Part shown: positions 1 through 6,824 of the stretch, piece by piece
Layout of the letters: each line of letters starts with the position of its first letter
How positions within the stretch are numbered: position 1 is the first letter of the stretch
Assembly: GCA_018241455.1 (NCBI GenBank)
Contig: JAFEDW010000110.1
Location: forward strand, 1 to 6,824
From: Pseudomonadota bacterium
GTDB taxonomy: Bacteria; Pseudomonadota; Gammaproteobacteria; Steroidobacterales; Steroidobacteraceae
DNA length: 6,824 bases
Direction of reading: 5' to 3'
Made by a program: the position numbers and the translations under genes
The notes under the pieces: model-generated
Seen by the model: only the letters and a program-made list of their open reading frames with translations
Database searches by the model: none
What the model was told of the DNA's origin: nothing

Positions 1-114
1 CCCGGTGCGCGGGCACAGGCAGGTGAATTCCGGGATGTGCATGCGAATGGTGTAGTCCCGCTCCGGCGCCGGGTTGCTGAAGGTCTCGAGTTCGAGGCTG
101 GGTTTCGTGGACAT
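1..114 (-). CDS. queF: NADPH-dependent 7-cyano-7-deazaguanine reductase QueF, N-terminal part (runs off left edge)
   Basis: QueF reduces the nitrile of preQ0 to the amine preQ1 with NADPH, a cytoplasmic step in making the queuosine base of tRNA. Only the first 38 residues are present. They begin [20 protein letters not shown] and continue to [10 protein letters not shown], which matches the QueF active-site region. C34 in the LCPRTG motif corresponds to the catalytic cysteine (Cys55 of Bacillus subtilis QueF) that forms the thioimide with the substrate; the partner aspartate, expected near residue 41, lies outside the window. The cysteine sits only 34 residues from the start, so this is the short single-domain form, not the long two-domain E. 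coli form whose cysteine lies near residue 190. The ATG at 114-112 is chosen because the protein starts like other short QueFs. No clear Shine-Dalgarno sequence is seen upstream. The gene is divergent from smc. Identification is firm; the rest of the protein is unseen. Confidence 0.92.
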   Translation of the reverse strand, partial: MSTKPSLELETFSNPAPERDYTIRMHIPEFTCLCPRTG

Positions 115-135
115 GTCTGGCGGATAATCTACACT
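108..135 (+). promoter_or_regulatory. Candidate sigma-70 type promoter of smc
   Basis: TGGACA at 108-113 matches the TTGACA -35 consensus in five of six bases. TACACT at 130-135 matches four of six of the TATAAT -10 box, with a 16-base spacer. Transcription would begin near 142 and give a leader of about 40 bases before the smc ATG at 181. A second -10-like hexamer, GATAAT (123-128), has no good -35 partner. The -35 box overlaps codons 1-3 of divergent queF. This AT-richer patch stands out in a GC-rich window, but the call rests on consensus matching alone. Confidence 0.45.
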
Positions 136-180
136 ACCGCCGCGGATCGCCGCACCCTCCAGCAGGCCACGGGAAAACCG

Positions 181-3100
181 ATGCGTTTGAGCAAGATCCG
201 ACTCGCCGGGTTCAAGTCGTTTGTCGATCCGACGACGGTGCAGCTGCCGAGCAACCTGACCGGAGTCGTCGGACCGAATGGCTGCGGCAAGTCGAATGTC
301 ATCGACGCCGTGCGCTGGGTCATGGGCGAGCTGTCGGCGCGCCACTTGCGCGGCGAATCGATGGCCGATGTCATCTTCAACGGCTCGAGTTCGCGCCAGC
401 AGATCGGCACCGCTTCGGTCGAGCTGGTGTTCGACAACGCCGACGGCAAGATCGGCGGCGCCTACGCGGGTTACAGCGAGATTTCGCTCAAGCGCGTCGT
501 GGCGCGCGATGGCAGCTCGAGCTATTTCATCAACGGCGGGCGTTGCCGCCGCAAGGACATCACGCAGCTGTTCCTCGGCACCGGCCTTGGGTCGCGCAGC
601 TACGCGATCATCGAACAGGGCATGATCTCGCGCGTCATCGAAGCGCGCGCCGATGACATGCGCGCGTTCATCGAGGAGGCGGCCGGCATCTCGCGATATA
701 AGGAGCGCCGCCGCGAGACCGAGGGGCGCATCGCCGACACGCGCGAGAACCTGGCGCGCGTGCAGGACCTGCGCGACGAAGTCGACAAGCAGATCCGCCA
801 CCTGCAGCGCCAGGCCGCCACGGCGCGGCGCTACCAGGAGCTGCGCGGCCGTGAACGCACGCTGACTGCGGAGCTGCTGGCGCTGCGCATGCGCGAGCTC
901 GACGGCGGCACCGCGGTGCAGGACGCGGCGACGCGCAAGGCGGAGCTGCTGATGCAGCAGGAGCTGGCCGAGCAGCGATCCTGCGAGGCGGCGCTCGAGA
1001 AGCAGCGCGAATTCCACGGCGAACTGGGCGCAGCGCTCGGCGTCGTGCAGGCGCGCTACTACGAGCTGGGCGCCGAAGTGACGCGCACCGAGGAGAACAT
1101 CCGCCACACGACCGAGCTGCGCGAGCGGCACCGTTTGGACCTGCAACAGACCGACGCCACGCTCGTCGAGGTCGGTGCGCAGATCGTCGCCGACCAGGAG
1201 CGCGTCGCGCAGCTGCAGGCCGAGCTGGCGGCGTTGGCGCCCGAGCTCGCCGCGCTGCAGGCCGCCGACCAGGCCGCCAGCGCGGCTTTGGCGTCCGCGG
1301 AAGCGCAGCTCATGGAATGGCAGGAGCGCTGGGAGAACTTCAATCGGGAGCTCGGCGCCGCGCGCCAGGGGAGCGGCGTGGAGGCAGCGCGCATCGAGCA
1401 GCTCGAGGGCCAGCTGTTGCGGCTGCAGGCGCAGTCGGACCGGCTGGCGGTCGAATACGAGTCACTGGGCCGGCAGCACGGCGGCGAAGCGCTCGAGGGG
1501 CTGTCGCAGCGGGAGACCGCCGCCGGGCAACAGGCGCTGGCGCTGGAATCGCGGCTTGCCGGGCTGATCGCCGCCGCGCAGCAGCTGCGCAACCAGCAGC
1601 ACGACGGTGAGCGCCTGCTCGAGGACCTGCGCGCGCAGCGCGATCGCGCGCGCGCCGAACAGATGTCGCTCGAGGCGCTGCAACAAGCCGCGCTCGGCGA
1701 GAAGGATCCGGCCGCCAGCGCCTGGCTGGAGGGCTTCGGCCAGCGCGCCGGGCGCGGTGCGCCGACGCGCGTCGCCGCGGCGCTGGTCGTCGAGGCCGGC
1801 TGGGAACATGCGGTGGAGACCGTGCTTGGCGATTACCTCGAGGCCGTGTGCGTCAGCGATCTCGATCAGCTCGGCGATGAACTGCAGCGACTCGAGCGGG
1901 GCACGCTGTCGTTCCTCGAGACCGCGGCCGACGGTAATCGCGGTGGAGCCGGCACGCTCGCCGCGCAGGCGCAGGGGCCCGCCGCGGCGCTGGCCATGCT
2001 GGCGCGCGTCCGCACCTGCGACACGCTGGCGCAGGCGCTGCGCGAGCGGCGCCACCTGCAACCGGGCGATTCACTGGTGACGCGCACCGGCGAGTGGCTC
2101 GGGCGCGACTGGCTGCGGCTGCGGCGCGGCGGCGATCCGCATGCCGGCGTGCTGGAGCGCGCGCAACGGCTGAAGCAGCTGGGTCGCGACAGCGAAGCCG
2201 CCATGGCGCAGTTGCAGGCGGCGGAAGCCGCGCTGGCGGCGTTGCGCACGCAAACCGCGAATGTGGAGCGTGAGCGCGACGAAATCCAGGCGCAGATCCA
2301 GGCGGCGCACCGCGGACACGGCGAGTTGCGCGCGCAACTGGGCGCCATGCAGGCGCGCCAGGACGAGGCGCAGCTGCGCCGCCTGCGACTCGAGGGCGAA
2401 CGCAGCGAAGTGGATGCCGAACTGGCGCGCGCCCGGGCCGGGCTGGCGCAGGCGCAGTCGGGCTACGACCAGGCACTGGCCGAACTGCAGCGACTCGACC
2501 AGCAGCAGCCGCTGCTCACCGACGAACGCGAACAGCATCGGGAGCGCAGCAACGAGGCCCGCGGCGCGGCGCAGGCGGCGCAACTGGCGGTGCGTGAAGC
2601 GATGATCCGCAACGAGAGCCGGCGCTCGGCGCTGGAATCGATGCAGACGGCGGCGGCGCGGCTGCTCGAGCAGCGCGCGCAACTGGCGCAGCGCCATGAA
2701 GCGCTGACCGCCGAGCTCGCCGACGGCGATGCGCCGGTGCTGGAGCTGCGCGCCCGGCTGCAGGCTGCGCTCGATCGGCGTGTCGAGGTCGAGGCCGAGC
2801 TGGCCAATGCGCGCCAGGCGCAGGAAGACGCCGAGCGGGAACTGCGCACGATCGAGCAGCGGCGATTTGGCGCCGAACAGCGCGTGGCGGCGGCACGCGC
2901 GGCAATGGATGCCGCGCGCATGCAGGCGCAGGAATCGCGCGTGCGGCGCGAGTCGCTGGCCGAGCAGTTCGCGCAGACGCGCTTCGACCTGGCCGAGATC
3001 ACCGCGGCGCTGGCCGCGGAGGCGAACGTCGCCGATTGGGAGACCCGCCTGGAAGAAGCGCGCGCCGACATCGAAAAGCTGGGGCCGGTCAATCTCGCGG

Positions 3101-3693
3101 CGATCGACGAGCTTGCGCAGCAGACCGAACGCAAGAGCTACCTGGATCGGCAGTTTGCCGATGTCAGCGAGGCACTGGCCACGCTCGAGGATGCGATGAA
3201 GCGCATGGACAAGGAGACGCGCGCTCGCTTCGAGGACACCTTCAACCGCGTCAACGCCGGACTGAAGGAAAAATTTCCGCGCCTGTTCGGCGGCGGCCAT
3301 GCCTACCTCGAACTGGTGGGCGACGACCCGCTCGCGGCGGGCGTGGCGGTCATGGCGCGCCCGCCGGGCAAGCGCAACAGCACGATCTCGCAGCTCTCGG
3401 GCGGCGAGAAGGCGCTGACGGCGGTGGCGCTCGTGTTCTCGATTTTCGATTTGAACCCGGCGCCGTTCTGCCTGCTGGACGAGGTCGATGCGCCACTCGA
3501 CGAACACAATGTGGCGCGGTTCTGCGACATCGTGCGCGAGATGTCCAGCCGCGTACAGTTCATCTTCATTACGCACAACAAGACGACAATGGAGATGGCT
3601 TCGCAGTTGCTGGGTGTGACGATGAACGAACCGGGCGTGTCGCGCCTGGTGTCGGTCGACGTGGACGCGGCCGTGCGTCTCGCGGCCGTCTAG
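181..3693 (+). CDS. smc: Chromosome segregation protein SMC
   Basis: This is a structural-maintenance-of-chromosomes ATPase, expected to act as a homodimer on the nucleoid with ScpA and ScpB to organise and segregate the chromosome. The protein has 1170 residues, usual for bacterial SMC. The N-terminal head carries Walker A GPNGCGKS (31-38) and a Q-loop region YAIIEQG (141-147). Long Ala/Arg/Gln/Glu-rich coiled-coil arms (about 165-515 and 650-1000) flank a hinge at about 520-645, including [18 protein letters not shown]. The C-terminal head has GPVN (968-971), ABC signature LSGGEK (1072-1077), Walker [12 protein letters not shown] with catalytic E1101, and H-loop H1132. All ATPase motifs are intact. 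The start at 181 gives the standard beginning [20 protein letters not shown]; the reading frame is open back to an ATG at 37, but that would add 48 unrelated residues and overlap queF. Only a weak ribosome site, GGGA at 171-174, precedes the ATG. It is probably the first gene of a unit with zipA and ligA. Confidence 0.97.
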   Translation: MRLSKIRLAGFKSFVDPTTVQLPSNLTGVVGPNGCGKSNVIDAVRWVMGELSARHLRGESMADVIFNGSSSRQQIGTASVELVFDNADGKIGGAYAGYSEISLKRVVARDGSSSYFINGGRCRRKDITQLFLGTGLGSRSYAIIEQGMISRVIEARADDMRAFIEEAAGISRYKERRRETEGRIADTRENLARVQDLRDEVDKQIRHLQRQAATARRYQELRGRERTLTAELLALRMRELDGGTAVQDAATRKAELLMQQELAEQRSCEAALEKQREFHGELGAALGVVQARYYELGAEVTRTEENIRHTTELRERHRLDLQQTDATLVEVGAQIVADQERVAQLQAELAALAPELAALQAADQAASAALASAEAQLMEWQERWENFNRELGAARQGSGVEAARIEQLEGQLLRLQAQSDRLAVEYESLGRQHGGEALEGLSQRETAAGQQALALESRLAGLIAAAQQLRNQQHDGERLLEDLRAQRDRARAEQMSLEALQQAALGEKDPAASAWLEGFGQRAGRGAPTRVAAALVVEAGWEHAVETVLGDYLEAVCVSDLDQLGDELQRLERGTLSFLETAADGNRGGAGTLAAQAQGPAAALAMLARVRTCDTLAQALRERRHLQPGDSLVTRTGEWLGRDWLRLRRGGDPHAGVLERAQRLKQLGRDSEAAMAQLQAAEAALAALRTQTANVERERDEIQAQIQAAHRGHGELRAQLGAMQARQDEAQLRRLRLEGERSEVDAELARARAGLAQAQSGYDQALAELQRLDQQQPLLTDEREQHRERSNEARGAAQAAQLAVREAMIRNESRRSALESMQTAAARLLEQRAQLAQRHEALTAELADGDAPVLELRARLQAALDRRVEVEAELANARQAQEDAERELRTIEQRRFGAEQRVAAARAAMDAARMQAQESRVRRESLAEQFAQTRFDLAEITAALAAEANVADWETRLEEARADIEKLGPVNLAAIDELAQQTERKSYLDRQFADVSEALATLEDAMKRMDKETRARFEDTFNRVNAGLKEKFPRLFGGGHAYLELVGDDPLAAGVAVMARPPGKRNSTISQLSGGEKALTAVALVFSIFDLNPAPFCLLDEVDAPLDEHNVARFCDIVREMSSRVQFIFITHNKTTMEMASQLLGVTMNEPGVSRLVSVDVDAAVRLAAV

Positions 3694-3699
3694 GGTCTT

Positions 3700-3705
3700 G
3701 GAAGG
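3700..3705 (+). promoter_or_regulatory. Ribosome binding site of zipA
   Basis: GGAAGG lies in the 21-base gap between the smc stop and the zipA ATG, nine bases before the start. It is purine-rich and resembles the Shine-Dalgarno consensus, supporting ATG 3715 as the start. A GAGG at 3710-3713 is only one base from the ATG and is too close to serve. Confidence 0.5.
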
Positions 3706-3714
3706 CCGCGAGGC

Positions 3715-6509
<2,795 letters not shown>

Positions 6510-6515
6510 CGCTGA

Positions 6516-6565
6516 GCCGGCCCAAGCGCTGCGCCGGCCCAAGCGCTGATCCAGCCCAAGCGTTA
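6516..6565 (+). repeat. Three tandem copies of a 17-bp repeat after ligA
   Basis: Copies at 6516-6531 and 6533-6548 are identical: GCCGGCCCAAGCGCTG, with a 17-base period. A third copy at 6550-6565 matches 12 of 16 bases, with the core GCCCAAGCG kept. A degenerate fourth copy (10 of 16) may begin at 6499 and run through the ligA stop codon. Each full unit contains the self-complementary hexamers GCCGGC and AGCGCT, so neighbouring copies could pair into short stems. The third copy runs into the left arm of the inverted repeat that follows. Its role is unknown; slippage-generated spacer DNA is the simplest explanation. Confidence 0.8.
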
Positions 6566-6588
6566 CATGTACCGCTGTACATGTAACG
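6561..6588. repeat. Perfect 12-bp inverted repeat with 4-base loop between convergent genes
   Basis: CGTTACATGTAC (6561-6572) and GTACATGTAACG (6577-6588) are exact reverse complements separated by CGCT, so the transcript of either strand could form a 12-bp hairpin. Each arm contains the 8-bp palindrome TACATGTA (6564-6571 and 6578-6585). Placed between the ends of ligA and the right-edge gene, it would suit a shared bidirectional terminator or mRNA-end stabiliser. No T-run follows on either strand, so it is not a canonical intrinsic terminator. A protein-binding operator is also possible. The structure is certain; its function is inferred. Confidence 0.8.
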
Positions 6589-6608
6589 GTGTGCCGCGAA
6601 AGGTGCGT

Positions 6609-6824
6609 TCAGATGGCGGCCCCGGGGGCCGGCGCGCGCGACTCGAGCATGGCCAGCACTTCGGCGCGGCCGGCGGGAGCGTGAACCAGCAGGCCCACGA
6701 CGGCACCAGGACGTGCCCAGTCGAGCGCACACGTTGCCGCCTCGAGTTCGTTGCCGCGCATCGCGATGGCCTGCTCCGGCAGGCCGGCCCGCAGCAAGGC
6801 GGCCCGGATCAGCTGCGGGATCTC
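6609..6824 (-). CDS. C-terminal end of a probable Mur ligase / cyanophycin-synthetase-like protein (runs off right edge)
   Basis: The reading frame is open from the right edge to a TGA at 6611-6609, giving the last 71 residues of a protein that starts beyond the window. The tail contains LLRAGLPEQAIAMRGNELEA, then ALDWARPGAVVGLLVH and EVLAMLE. The pattern of a short helix with AGLP, a segment ending in E-A, then A-x-x-W/L-ARPG and a hydrophobic strand resembles the last part of the C-terminal domain of Mur ligase family proteins, especially cyanophycin-synthetase-like ones. Those enzymes form amide bonds with ATP through an acyl-phosphate. None of the catalytic regions is visible, so substrate and exact family are not shown. 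A TTG at 6797-6795 could be read as a start, but the frame continues upstream with similar codon use, so this is a gene end and not a small gene. It is convergent with ligA. Confidence 0.55.
   Translation of the reverse strand, partial: EIPQLIRAALLRAGLPEQAIAMRGNELEAATCALDWARPGAVVGLLVHAPAGRAEVLAMLESRAPAPGAAI

Noticed and set aside
119..154. A queF promoter on the - strand using TAGATT (131-126)
   Set aside because: The hexamer matches only four of six -10 bases, has no -35 partner at the right spacing and would leave almost no leader.
37..180. A 48-residue N-terminal extension of SMC from the ATG at 37
   Set aside because: SMC proteins begin at the [12 protein letters not shown] strand encoded from 181. 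The extension has no SMC similarity, overlaps queF and contains the likely promoter.
6561..6600. Canonical intrinsic terminator of ligA
   Set aside because: The hairpin is perfect but is followed by GTGTGCCGCG with no T-run, and the other strand also lacks one, so the standard definition is not met.

Overview
The window is very GC-rich and almost fully coding. The core order smc - zipA - ligA on the + strand points to a high-GC gammaproteobacterium: ZipA is a gammaproteobacterial division protein, and this gene order is known from lineages such as Pseudomonas and Xanthomonas that use SMC rather than MukB. Species or family cannot be fixed from the sequence alone.

Layout. Positions 1-114 (- strand) hold the 5' end of a queF gene, the nitrile reductase of queuosine synthesis, running off the left edge. 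A 66-base divergent gap follows, with a candidate smc promoter whose -35 box lies inside the queF start region. smc (181-3693) encodes a full-length 1170-residue SMC ATPase. After 21 bases comes zipA (3715-4497), a membrane-anchored FtsZ-binding division protein. It overlaps ligA (4494-6509), the NAD+-dependent DNA ligase, by four bases, with a TTG start inside the zipA stop. A 99-base gap (6510-6608) carries three 17-bp tandem repeats running into a perfect 12-bp inverted repeat. The right edge (6609-6824, - strand) is the C-terminal end of a convergent gene, probably a Mur ligase / cyanophycin-synthetase-like protein.

How the genes fit together. smc, zipA and ligA are closely spaced and codirectional and are probably one transcription unit. 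Their products serve chromosome organisation and segregation, cell division, and DNA nick sealing in replication and repair. queF and the right-edge gene face away from or into this unit and belong to tRNA modification and (probably) ATP-dependent amide ligation.

No mobile element, CRISPR array, RNA gene or defence system was seen. All three complete proteins keep their key catalytic or structural motifs, so this is mainly an ordinary housekeeping region. The most unusual DNA is the repeat and hairpin cluster between ligA and the convergent gene.
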